Shown here: positions 6,741 through 13,975 of the stretch, piece after piece
Position numbering within the stretch: the first letter of the stretch is position 1
Layout: each line of letters opens with the position of its first letter
From: Elusimicrobia bacterium CG03_land_8_20_14_0_80_50_18
Lineage (GTDB): Bacteria; CG03
DNA length: 15,394 nt
Assembly: GCA_002780705.1 (NCBI GenBank)
Contig: PEUP01000057.1
Location: 17,963-33,356 of the forward strand
Direction: 5' to 3'
Notes under the pieces: generated by a model
The model's input: the letters and a program-made list of their open reading frames with translations, nothing else
Database searches by the model: none
What the model was told of the DNA's origin: nothing
Translations under genes and position numbers: made by a program

Positions 6741-7629
6741 GTGGCTCAAAGAAAAATTCAGTCCTTACGAAATTCATCTTCACAAATTCAAAAGGATAAT
6801 AAGGAAAAAACGGACGAAATTTCAAAATATGGTCATAGCGGATACCTACAGTTTCGGAAGGTGCCTTGTCCTTGACGGCGAGATACAGTCCGCCTTGTCC
6901 GATGAAAAAATCTATCATGAGCTTCTTGTTCATCCCCCCGCGGGTTTTTGCGCGGTAAGACCGGAAAAAGTCATAATACTCGGCGGCGGCGAAGGCGCCA
7001 CACTCAGAGAGGCGCTGAGGTGGAAGAGCGTGAAAAAAGCCGTTATGGTTGACATTGACGGCGAGACGGTGGAATTCTGCAAAAAATATCTTGAGCCCTG
7101 GCACAGGGGTTCTTTCCGCGACAGGCGCGCCGAAGTGGTTTATGACGACGCGTATTCCTATGTGAAAAACTCATCCGATAAATGGGATATGATCATTATG
7201 GACCTGCCTTGTCCTCTCGAGGCCGGGCCCGCGTTTAAACTTTACACGCTTGAATTTTTTGGGATACTGAAAAAACATCTCTCAAAAGGCGCTGTGCTCG
7301 TGACGCAGGCCGGAGGCGCCTCGTCCGTGGATTCCGGTTTTCATTTCGCGCTCTACGCCACGCTGAAGAAAGCGTTCGGGCATCTTATGTCATATCAGAT
7401 GTTCGTTCCCTCTTTTGATGTGCCATGGGCTTTTATCGCGGCCTCGGACAAAAAGTTTGTGTCCAGAAAAACGGCGTGGAATAATATCCGCCGGGGTGTT
7501 AAAGGCTCTTTTTATACCCTCAACGGCGATGCGCTGGAGGCGCTCGGCAGAAATACCGAGTTCTTCAACAAAGGCCTGCAGGGCGGCCGGATAATTACAG
7601 AGCGGAAACCGGTTTATTTTTTCAAATAA
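6733..7629 (+). CDS. speE: Aminopropyltransferase (spermidine synthase family)
   Basis: This 298-residue enzyme transfers an aminopropyl group from decarboxylated AdoMet to an amine. It has the N-terminal strand domain (TKFQNMVIADTYSFGRCLVLDG, DEKIYHELLVHPP) and the Rossmann domain: GGGEGATLRE (84-93), MVDIDGETVEF (105-115), YDDAYSYV, and MDLPCPLEAGP (156-166). Asp157 matches the catalytic Asp. The second acidic acceptor-binding position (Asp in the usual D-x-x-D-P) is Cys160. GPAFKLYTLEFF, VLVTQAGG and VPSFDVPWAFIAASD resemble ACL5/thermospermine-synthase and Thermus-type members more than classic spermidine synthases, so acceptor choice is open (putrescine, agmatine, cadaverine or spermidine). 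GTG 6733 is chosen over TTG 6682 because it follows AAGGA and starts at the family's W-x-x-E/K segment. Confidence 0.9.
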   Translation: MTEWLKEKFSPYEIHLHKFKRIIRKKRTKFQNMVIADTYSFGRCLVLDGEIQSALSDEKIYHELLVHPPAGFCAVRPEKVIILGGGEGATLREALRWKSVKKAVMVDIDGETVEFCKKYLEPWHRGSFRDRRAEVVYDDAYSYVKNSSDKWDMIIMDLPCPLEAGPAFKLYTLEFFGILKKHLSKGAVLVTQAGGASSVDSGFHFALYATLKKAFGHLMSYQMFVPSFDVPWAFIAASDKKFVSRKTAWNNIRRGVKGSFYTLNGDALEALGRNTEFFNKGLQGGRIITERKPVYFFK

Positions 7630-9072
7630 ATGGCAGGCGGCGAACTCACCCTCTTATCCGCGATGAAAAAATACATCGCGATGGAGAAACACTCTTTCCA
7701 CACTCCCGGCCACAAGGCGGGCAGGGCTTTTGACAGGCAATTCCGTAATGTCATAAAGAACGATCTGTTCTCCTTTGATATAACGGCCACGCCGTTTGTG
7801 GATTCAATACACGATCCGTCAGGCCCGCTGCTTGAGACCGCGCGCCGCATAAGCGAGCTCTATGATGTGAAAAAAAGTTTTCTTCTCGTAAACGGCTCCA
7901 CCACAGGGAACCTTGCCGCGTTCATATCCCTTTTCCGCGACGGTGATTCGGTGTTAATATCCCGCAACAGCCATAAATCCGTGATAGGCGCCTGCATACT
8001 TTCAGGGGTGTATCCCGTGTGGATGAATCCGCGGGTACTTAAAAACGGCATCACCTGCGAAGTGAATTCGGAACAGGTGGACAGATATCTCAGTTCCTTC
8101 CCGGAGGTGAAAGGCGTGTTTGTCACATCCCCGACTTATCACGGGATTATAACGGATCTGGAAGACATAGCGAAGGTGTGCAGAAAGCACAAAAAAATCC
8201 TTATTGTAGATGAGGCATGGGGCCCGCATCTTTTTTTCAGCGAAGATAAAACCCTCTCGGCCGTGAATTACGCCGATTGCGTCATCCACAGCTTTCACAA
8301 GATACTGCCTGTTTTTTCGCAGGGCTCTGTTATGCACATCTGCTCGCATAATATAAATATAGAGGCTGTTGAGAAAGCCGTGTCGATCTTGACCACCACC
8401 TCGCCATTCTACCCCATGCTGATGACTCTGGATTATTGTTCCATGATGATGAAGCGCAAAGGACCGAAGCTGGTGGAGAAGATGCTGGCTCTCGGTAATC
8501 TCGCCATATCTGATATAAGGAAGATGTCGCTGGGTTATGCCATGGATTCCTCCGATCTGCCGGAAGGATACAGAATGGATACAAGTAAGGTGACGATTGA
8601 TTTCAGGGACAGGGGGCTTACCGGCTTTTTCCTCCAGAAACATCTCATGAAGTCAGGAATCGGGATAGATTGCGCCAATCCTCTTAATGTGATAGCCACA
8701 CTGGGCCTCGGCAACACAAAAGCTGATATATCGGCGCTATTGACGGCGCTCAAAAATCTGCCCCAGAAACGGCCGATCAAGTTCACGGGTTTCCGTTTTC
8801 CTGAAACGCCCGCCGAAATCGTTCTCACCCCCCGCGAGGTGTACACACGGTATCAGAAAAAAAAGATGCCCCTGACTGAATCAGAGGGCCAGATATGCGC
8901 GGAGACCATAGCCCCTTATCCGCCCGGTATCCCGGTGCTTCTCCCGGGAGAGAGGATCACCGCGGAAGTTATAGAATATCTTGAGATGATAGACCGCTTC
9001 AAGTGGTCGGTTTTCAGGTCTGGAAAAAAGACCAAAAATAAGTTAGAATCAATCTCGGTTATAGAAGTGTGA
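7630..9072 (+). CDS. Orn/Lys/Arg decarboxylase (fold III), probable SpeA-type
   Basis: This 480-residue PLP enzyme has the Orn/Lys/Arg decarboxylase major domain. FHTPGHKAG (23-31) is the family hallmark. FLLVNGSTTGNLA (84-96) binds phosphate, SRNSHKSV (111-118) stacks on PLP, VDEAWGPH (193-200) supplies Asp194 to the pyridine nitrogen, and HSFHKILP (220-227) carries the Schiff-base Lys224. A C-terminal domain ends APYPPGIPVLLPGE. The length fits the compact Bacillus SpeA group, which decarboxylates arginine, though lysine or ornithine cannot be excluded. Its ATG directly abuts the speE stop (TAAATG), so it is cotranscribed with speD-speE and most likely supplies agmatine or a diamine for SpeE. 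No agmatinase gene is visible. Confidence 0.92.
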   Translation: MAGGELTLLSAMKKYIAMEKHSFHTPGHKAGRAFDRQFRNVIKNDLFSFDITATPFVDSIHDPSGPLLETARRISELYDVKKSFLLVNGSTTGNLAAFISLFRDGDSVLISRNSHKSVIGACILSGVYPVWMNPRVLKNGITCEVNSEQVDRYLSSFPEVKGVFVTSPTYHGIITDLEDIAKVCRKHKKILIVDEAWGPHLFFSEDKTLSAVNYADCVIHSFHKILPVFSQGSVMHICSHNINIEAVEKAVSILTTTSPFYPMLMTLDYCSMMMKRKGPKLVEKMLALGNLAISDIRKMSLGYAMDSSDLPEGYRMDTSKVTIDFRDRGLTGFFLQKHLMKSGIGIDCANPLNVIATLGLGNTKADISALLTALKNLPQKRPIKFTGFRFPETPAEIVLTPREVYTRYQKKKMPLTESEGQICAETIAPYPPGIPVLLPGERITAEVIEYLEMIDRFKWSVFRSGKKTKNKLESISVIEV

Positions 9073-9090
9073 GGGATTTAGGAGAGCATA

Positions 9091-9648
9091 ATGAAAAAAG
9101 TTAAAAAACAGACTGCTTCAAAGAAGGCCGCTGTAAAGAAAAAGAAAAACGCCGTCAAGAACAAATCCGCGGTAGTCAAGAAGGCCGCTGTAAAAAAAAT
9201 TTCCGTGAAAAAGAAAAAACCGGCGTCAGCTAAGAAAAAGTCCGCGGCCGTCAGGAAGATTGCCGTTAAAAAACTTTCCGTGAAAAAGCCGCAACAGCCC
9301 TCCGCGAAAGAAAGAGCTCTGAGAAAAAAACATCTGTCTGCCATAGTATCGCAGTTGAGAGAGGAAAAACTTTTTGTGCAGGAACAGGTTGAAAAGGCCA
9401 AGCGCGACGAGTGGATGGGTTCGGTCAACGATGAGATAGACAACGCCGTGGCTTCCGCCGAAAGAGACATCCTGTTTGAGAGGGTGGACCGGCTCATACA
9501 GCGTTTGGATGAAATTGACAACGCTTTAAAAAAAGCGCGGCTGAAAAAATTCGGCGTTTGTGAAAAATGCGGCCTGGACATATCGGTCAAAAGACTGAAA
9601 CTTATACCTTACGCGCGCTTCTGCTACAGGTGTATATCAAAAGACTGA
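9091..9648 (+). CDS. DksA/TraR-type zinc-finger protein with histone-H1-like tail
   Basis: The first 70 or so of 185 residues are almost only Lys, Ala, Val and Ser, built from K-K-x-A/S-V-K-K units, like bacterial histone-H1-type tails that bind DNA non-specifically. The rest is a DksA/TraR protein: a coiled coil (about 72-150) with DEIDNA (114-119), matching the D-x-x-D-x-A tip motif of DksA, and a four-Cys zinc finger (Cys157, 160, 178, 181; VCEKCG then FCYRC). DksA proteins act in the RNA polymerase secondary channel, modulating initiation with ppGpp. The tail could tether this one to the nucleoid (inference). ATG 9091 follows TTAGGAGAG, 18 bases after the decarboxylase. The minus strand shows a long ORF that is only a shadow of the Lys-rich codons. 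Confidence 0.92.
   Translation: MKKVKKQTASKKAAVKKKKNAVKNKSAVVKKAAVKKISVKKKKPASAKKKSAAVRKIAVKKLSVKKPQQPSAKERALRKKHLSAIVSQLREEKLFVQEQVEKAKRDEWMGSVNDEIDNAVASAERDILFERVDRLIQRLDEIDNALKKARLKKFGVCEKCGLDISVKRLKLIPYARFCYRCISKD
9121..9288 (+). repeat. Internal repeats encoding the Lys/Ala tail
   Basis: AAGAAGGCCGCTGTAAA occurs exactly at 9121-9137 and 9178-9194, and TTTCCGTGAAAAAG at 9200-9213 and 9275-9288. This indicates duplication of short K-K-A-A-V-K-K and S-V-K-K modules within the gene. Such regions vary in copy number between strains. Confidence 0.75.
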
Positions 9649-9661
9649 AAGGAAGTTTCAG

Positions 9662-9704
9662 GAAACCTCCGCCAGAGGCGGATTTCGCGGGGCTCAACGC
9701 CGCG
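9662..9704 (+). repeat. Two adjacent stem-loops, possible dispersed palindromic element
   Basis: The first hairpin is TCCGCC (9668-9673), loop AGA, GGCGGA (9677-9682); its stem extends outward as GAAA (9662-9665) and TTTC (9683-9686) around a CC bulge. The second is CGCGG (9686-9690), nine-base loop, CCGCG (9700-9704). They lie between the dksA-like stop and the preferred start of the next gene. No T-run follows, so a classic terminator is unlikely. An mRNA-processing or attenuating structure, or a small repeat of the type scattered through some candidate-phylum genomes, is possible. Confidence 0.55.
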
Positions 9705-9710
9705 GACAAA

Positions 9711-11120
9711 TTGGCCCTTCGGATACTCTGCGCGGCCGCGTTTTTTTTACTGTTCTTATCTCCCGCGCGGGCGATAAAATTTGACGGTGTGTCGTGGGAG
9801 GCCGGCGACATAGATCTCACACGGCAAATAAAGAAAAATGTGACGGTGGAGAATGATTCCGCCGAAAACCTTGAACTGCGCACCCGCGTTTCATGCGAGT
9901 GCCTCGGCGTGCATCCCAAAACCCTTTCACTGAAACCGGGTGAGTCGGCGGCGCTTGGCATTATATTCAATCCCGACGGAGAAAAAGGTTCTGTCAGGCA
10001 CAGTGTTTATTTTGAGACGGACGCGGGGGACTTTATAAACTACTTTGTCAGCGCGCGCGTGGAGCCGGTTTTTGACATATATTTTTTCTACGATGAGAAC
10101 TGTCCCAAGTGCGGAAAAATCATTGAAGAAATAGAGGCCCTCAGAAGTAAATACAATTTCCGGCTCAGGAAACTGCTCATATCAGAGCGTCAAAACTTTG
10201 AGTTCCTCGCGCGGCTTGAAAAGCGCCTGGGTGTCCGGAAAGACAGATTTCCCGTGCTCGCGGTTGGAGGCGAGCTTCTGGCTGGTTCCGCCGAGATAAG
10301 CGGCGGAGCCGTGCGGGCTCTCTCGGCATTCAGCAGTTATCCTCCGGAAACAGCTGTGTTTGACGCTGATTCCGGCCGGGCGGCTGTTCTTGAAAAATAT
10401 GGAACACTGAAGTTCTTTCCGGTTGCGGCCGCGGCTCTTGTTGACGGGATCAACCCCTGCGCGTTCGCGGGGATAATTTTTCTTATTTCCTATATGAGCT
10501 TTGTGATGAAAAAGCCGAAAAGAGAAATTGTCATTTTTGGCTCCGGTTACTGCGCGGGCGTGGGAGCGCTGTATTTTCTCTTCGGCCTTGGGCTGATGGA
10601 GCTTGTGAGGGGTCTGACGCTCATGAAAGCCGCGGGCAGGGCCTTTTATTTTTTAATGGGTGTTCTGACAGCCCTGCTCGCTATTCTGAGCGTCAGGGAT
10701 GTTATTGTTTTCAGAAAAGGGGGAGAGCCCGCTCTCAAGGTGCCGGACGCTCTCAGGGACAGGATGCGCGAGGTGAGTTCAAAGTTGCTGGGCCGAGGCA
10801 CGACTTTCCTCTACGCTTTTTTGATAGGGGGCGTTGTTTCATCTTTTGAGTTCGTCTGCACGGGCCAGATATATCTGCCGACAATCGCCTATGTGGTGTC
10901 AACCGCGTCTTACCGCGCGCAGGCGCTGTTCTCGCTTCTTCTTTATTCGGTTTTTTTCACGCTGCCGCTTCTGGCTGTTTTTATTTTTGTTTTCACAGGG
11001 ATGTCATCCGTCGGTATGATAACTTTTCTTAAGAAACATGTTGTGACGGCGAAGCTCTTGAACGCTCTTCTTTTCGGGGCGTTTTCGGCATATCTTTTTT
11101 TCTTCGCGTTGAGCGGATAA
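9711..11120 (+). CDS. DUF1573-glutaredoxin-CcdA/DsbD-like membrane fusion
   Basis: This is a three-part envelope redox protein of 469 residues. A signal peptide ends PARA (about 21). A DUF1573-like Ig domain (about 24-118) has a Cys62-x-Cys64 pair and L-x-PGES. A thioredoxin/glutaredoxin-like domain (about 121-210) has Cys-Pro-Lys-Cys at 131-134 and a cis-Pro-like RFPVLAVGG. A CcdA/DsbD-type membrane domain (about 233-469) has paired cysteines Cys250 (DGINPCAF) and Cys383 (EFVCTGQIYLP). CcdA/DsbD move reducing power from cytoplasmic thioredoxin to the periplasm, so the fusion probably reduces periplasmic disulfides. Start choice is weak: TTG 9711 gives a clean signal peptide but lacks a ribosome-binding site; GTG 9630 and ATG 9567 are alternatives overlapping dksA and reading through the hairpins. 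Confidence 0.85.
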   Translation: MALRILCAAAFFLLFLSPARAIKFDGVSWEAGDIDLTRQIKKNVTVENDSAENLELRTRVSCECLGVHPKTLSLKPGESAALGIIFNPDGEKGSVRHSVYFETDAGDFINYFVSARVEPVFDIYFFYDENCPKCGKIIEEIEALRSKYNFRLRKLLISERQNFEFLARLEKRLGVRKDRFPVLAVGGELLAGSAEISGGAVRALSAFSSYPPETAVFDADSGRAAVLEKYGTLKFFPVAAAALVDGINPCAFAGIIFLISYMSFVMKKPKREIVIFGSGYCAGVGALYFLFGLGLMELVRGLTLMKAAGRAFYFLMGVLTALLAILSVRDVIVFRKGGEPALKVPDALRDRMREVSSKLLGRGTTFLYAFLIGGVVSSFEFVCTGQIYLPTIAYVVSTASYRAQALFSLLLYSVFFTLPLLAVFIFVFTGMSSVGMITFLKKHVVTAKLLNALLFGAFSAYLFFFALSG

Positions 11121-11134
11121 CAAGGGGGTTGTAT

Positions 11135-12523
11135 ATGTTAAACAAAATCAGGTCCGCCGGGTGCGGAAAAGAGTTATTCCTCGCCGCGGCTTTATTTTTT
11201 CTGCCCAATTTCCTCTGCGCCTTTCAGGAAGGCGGGCGCATGCCTAATTTCGGCTTACCCTCCTCTGACGGGAATTTTTACACGCTATCCGGAGTCATTG
11301 AAAACTCGAACGCGACGGTCTTCACTTTTTTTGATTCTAATTGCAAGCCCTGCAGAAAAGAATTGCCGCATCTGATAGAGACGGAGAAAAATTACGGGAA
11401 AGACAAGGGCGTGAAATTTTTTATGGTCGCGGTAGGAGAAGACAGAGACACGGTAAGAAAATGTATAAAGGACTGGGTCATAAACCTTCCTGTGTTGTAT
11501 GATGAATCCACTGACCTGGCAAAACAATGCGCCGTCGTGACGGGTTCCTTCAAGAACATTCCCCGCACGTTTGTTGTTGACAGGCACGGGATTGTGACAA
11601 AGATATTCAAGGGTTATCAGCCCGACCTGCCAGCGGCGCTTTCCGCGGCAATAGACAGGGCGGCGGCCGTGTCAACCGGCGCGGTAAAAACGATCAGGAT
11701 ACTCTACACAAACAGCGCCAACGGCATCATAGAGTCCTGCGACTGCCCCACCAATCCATACGGGGGCCTGGTGAGGAGACTTACTTTTTTTCAGAAAATA
11801 GCCGCCGCTGATATTAAAGTGTCGGCGGGAGATTTTTTTTCTCCTAACAACGAAGAGATAAAAAACCGCTATGCGGCCGAAATAATGGCCCGGCTGGATT
11901 ACGACGCCGTCTGCGCGGGCGATCAGGAATTCAGGACGGGAGCCGATTTTTTTCAGGATATTTTTTCGCGGTATGATCTGCCGATTGTCAATGCCAACCT
12001 GCAGCTCTGCGATGAGCAAAGCTGCGCGGTGTTCGGCAAGCCCTACATAATCAAAGAAGTGAAGGGCGTGAAAATAGGCATCACGGGCGTGACCTCGGAA
12101 TCCTGTTTTCTCTTTTATCCCAAAAGCATAAAAGAGCGTCTGAAATTCACATCTACCCCCCGCGAGGCCCTGGAAGAGCTCGTGCCTGTCATGCGGAAGA
12201 AATGCGATTATGTGTTTGCTCTGGTGCACGCCGGTGAAAAAGAGGTGGAGGAGATCGCATCCTCGGTTAAAGGGATAGATGTTATTTTTTCCGGGCACAC
12301 TCAGACGCTGACCTACAAAAGAGGAAAACCTGTTATTGTCCAGGCCGGGCCTTCGGCGCGTTTTGCGGGGGAGCTGACAATGCGTATTGAGGGTAAAAAG
12401 ACAGAGTATGAAAACAAATTCTTCTCTCTCACCGATGACGTGGCGAAGGACGAATGGGGGCTTTCCCTCAATGAGCGATATTTAATAGAATACAAAAAGA
12501 GTTTGGAGAAGTTCAAAAAATAG
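11135..12523 (+). CDS. Periplasmic thioredoxin-5'-nucleotidase-like fusion
   Basis: A signal peptide (about 13-29, ending LCA) precedes a TlpA/peroxiredoxin-like thioredoxin domain (about 35-175) with Cys70-Lys-Pro-Cys73 and IPRTFVVDRHG. From about 185 to 430 is a metallophosphoesterase of the UshA 5'-nucleotidase type: ILYTNSANG, a Cys202-x-Cys204-Pro site, YGGLVRR, AGDFFSP (Asp233), AGDQEF, LVHAGE and SGHTQT. Compared with UshA, Asp41/His43 are Ser194/Asn196, Asn116 is Asp263 and His117 is Gln264, while Asp84, His217, His252 and Gln254 equivalents look present. Normal two-metal hydrolysis is therefore doubtful. ATG 11135 follows AAGGGGG and is preferred over TTG 11129. It lies 14 bases after the redox membrane gene, its likely electron source. 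Confidence 0.87.
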   Translation: MLNKIRSAGCGKELFLAAALFFLPNFLCAFQEGGRMPNFGLPSSDGNFYTLSGVIENSNATVFTFFDSNCKPCRKELPHLIETEKNYGKDKGVKFFMVAVGEDRDTVRKCIKDWVINLPVLYDESTDLAKQCAVVTGSFKNIPRTFVVDRHGIVTKIFKGYQPDLPAALSAAIDRAAAVSTGAVKTIRILYTNSANGIIESCDCPTNPYGGLVRRLTFFQKIAAADIKVSAGDFFSPNNEEIKNRYAAEIMARLDYDAVCAGDQEFRTGADFFQDIFSRYDLPIVNANLQLCDEQSCAVFGKPYIIKEVKGVKIGITGVTSESCFLFYPKSIKERLKFTSTPREALEELVPVMRKKCDYVFALVHAGEKEVEEIASSVKGIDVIFSGHTQTLTYKRGKPVIVQAGPSARFAGELTMRIEGKKTEYENKFFSLTDDVAKDEWGLSLNERYLIEYKKSLEKFKK

Positions 12524-12534
12524 GGGGGACAGTT

Positions 12535-13971
12535 ATGATAAACAGGCGTTTCGCGCTTTTATTTCCGGCGCTGATTTGTATGATTAATGTGAGCGGCTGT
12601 GCCGGAACGGATCAGGCCTGGAAGGCCGGCCGGAAGAAGCCCGACTGGATATCAAAGCCGCCGGAAAAGTCCGGATATCATTATTATGTCGGCATCTCGC
12701 AGAACCAGGAAGACAGAGGAGCGGCTCTTCAGAAGGCTCTTGAAGAGGCGATGAAGCAGGTGCTGACCACGATAGGCATTACCGTGGGCTCTCAGATGCG
12801 ACTGGACAAAGAAATAAGCGGCAATGAATCAATCACTAAGATGGTGGACCAATACAGAGAGACGGGCCGGGCAAAGGTGCAGGATCACAAGATTGACCAG
12901 ATGCACACCGAGGAATACAGGGAAGGAGGCCGCCGTTTTTTTGATGTTTATCTGCTGTTGAGATATTCCGACAACGAAATCAAGAGAGAAAGGCAGAGGA
13001 TTCAGGACCAGCAGGCGCAAAACCGCCGCGAGGCCGACATGAAAATGAGAGAGTCCGACGCTCTCCTGAAAGAGGGAAAGATATTGGAGGCCTTTGAGGA
13101 GGACGCGAGGATGTTCACGATGCTCGCCGACCAGCCGGGGGCTTCCCAGTATTCGCTTCTTCTCAACAGAATCAAGCGTTTGCTGAATTCGCTTGAAACC
13201 GAGGCCGTCAGCGTCAGGGGGAAAAATCCTTCCGTGCGGCTTGTAGCCAAAATTGACGGCGCGAGAAAGCCCGTGGCGGGCGTCCGCATGCTGGCGTTTT
13301 TTGAGACGGGGGAGGGGGAAATTTCATCCCCCAGAATCAGCGATGACGGCGGCATAGCCGCGTTTCCAATATCAAAAATAAAATTTACGGGTGGTGTGGC
13401 GAGGCTCAGAATAAGAGCTATGGCCGAACAGTTCACCGTGCCGCTCAAAAACGCTTATATGGATGATTCTGATTTTCAGTTCATTGAAGGGATATTAAAA
13501 GGCCTTGAAATTCCCGTCATACTCAAGGCCGCGGATTTCGGCGGAAGTAAGTTCGCGCTTGTTGTCTGGGATAATGAAGGGAGGAGGGACAGCTCTTTTG
13601 AAACGCTTTTGTCCAAACAGCTCACAGCCGCCGGAATAAGCGTCAGAGCTTTTTCGGATATAACCAAAGGAGTGAGTTTTGACAATTTTGAGAATGAGGA
13701 ATTTTATAATTTCTTAATTTCCAAAGGTATGGATAATTTGATAGTCGGCCGCGTCAGAGTTATTGACAACGGTGAAGTGTACGGCTTGAGAAGCGTGACC
13801 ACCCGCGCGGATATGAAAGTTGTGGAAGTGAAGAGCCGTAAGCTCCTCGCGGCTTTTGAGAAGTCAAAGAGCGGCGTGCAGATCAATTTTGAGAGAGCCG
13901 CGGACAAGACTTCCAAAGAGCTGGTTGAGGAGATAGCCCCTCAGGTTATTGACATAGCGGGCGTCCAGTAG
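12535..13971 (+). CDS. LPP20-like lipoprotein
   Basis: This is a 478-residue predicted lipoprotein: hydrophobic signal, then lipobox VSGC with acylated Cys22. An LPP20-like domain follows (about 35-150): PDWISKPPEK, YYVGISQNQEDRGAALQKALEEA and RRFFDVYLLLRY. A charged helical segment (about 145-200, rich in Arg/Gln/Glu) suggests coiled coil, then a strand-rich part, and a C-terminal domain (about 335-475) with FALVVWDNEG and LIVGRVRV that recalls FlgT/CsgG-type lipoprotein folds. Such proteins are usually outer-membrane-associated; the function here is unknown. It starts 11 bases after the thioredoxin-phosphoesterase gene, with AGGGGGGACAG as ribosome-binding site, so it belongs to the same transcript. 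Confidence 0.85.
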   Translation: MINRRFALLFPALICMINVSGCAGTDQAWKAGRKKPDWISKPPEKSGYHYYVGISQNQEDRGAALQKALEEAMKQVLTTIGITVGSQMRLDKEISGNESITKMVDQYRETGRAKVQDHKIDQMHTEEYREGGRRFFDVYLLLRYSDNEIKRERQRIQDQQAQNRREADMKMRESDALLKEGKILEAFEEDARMFTMLADQPGASQYSLLLNRIKRLLNSLETEAVSVRGKNPSVRLVAKIDGARKPVAGVRMLAFFETGEGEISSPRISDDGGIAAFPISKIKFTGGVARLRIRAMAEQFTVPLKNAYMDDSDFQFIEGILKGLEIPVILKAADFGGSKFALVVWDNEGRRDSSFETLLSKQLTAAGISVRAFSDITKGVSFDNFENEEFYNFLISKGMDNLIVGRVRVIDNGEVYGLRSVTTRADMKVVEVKSRKLLAAFEKSKSGVQINFERAADKTSKELVEEIAPQVIDIAGVQ

Positions 13972-13975
13972 GAAA

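Noticed and set aside
8002..8643. 213-codon minus-strand ORF inside the decarboxylase
   Set aside because: The plus strand encodes all decarboxylase motifs here; the antisense product is His/Arg-rich and unlike any family.
9078..9590. 170-codon minus-strand ORF opposite the zinc-finger gene
   Set aside because: Its Phe/Ser/Leu/Ala-rich sequence is the mirror of the Lys/Ala repeat codons; it resembles a membrane protein only by composition.
11672..12298. 208-codon minus-strand ORF opposite the nucleotidase-like domain
   Set aside because: It is antisense to conserved phosphoesterase motifs and has no motif or ribosome-binding support of its own.
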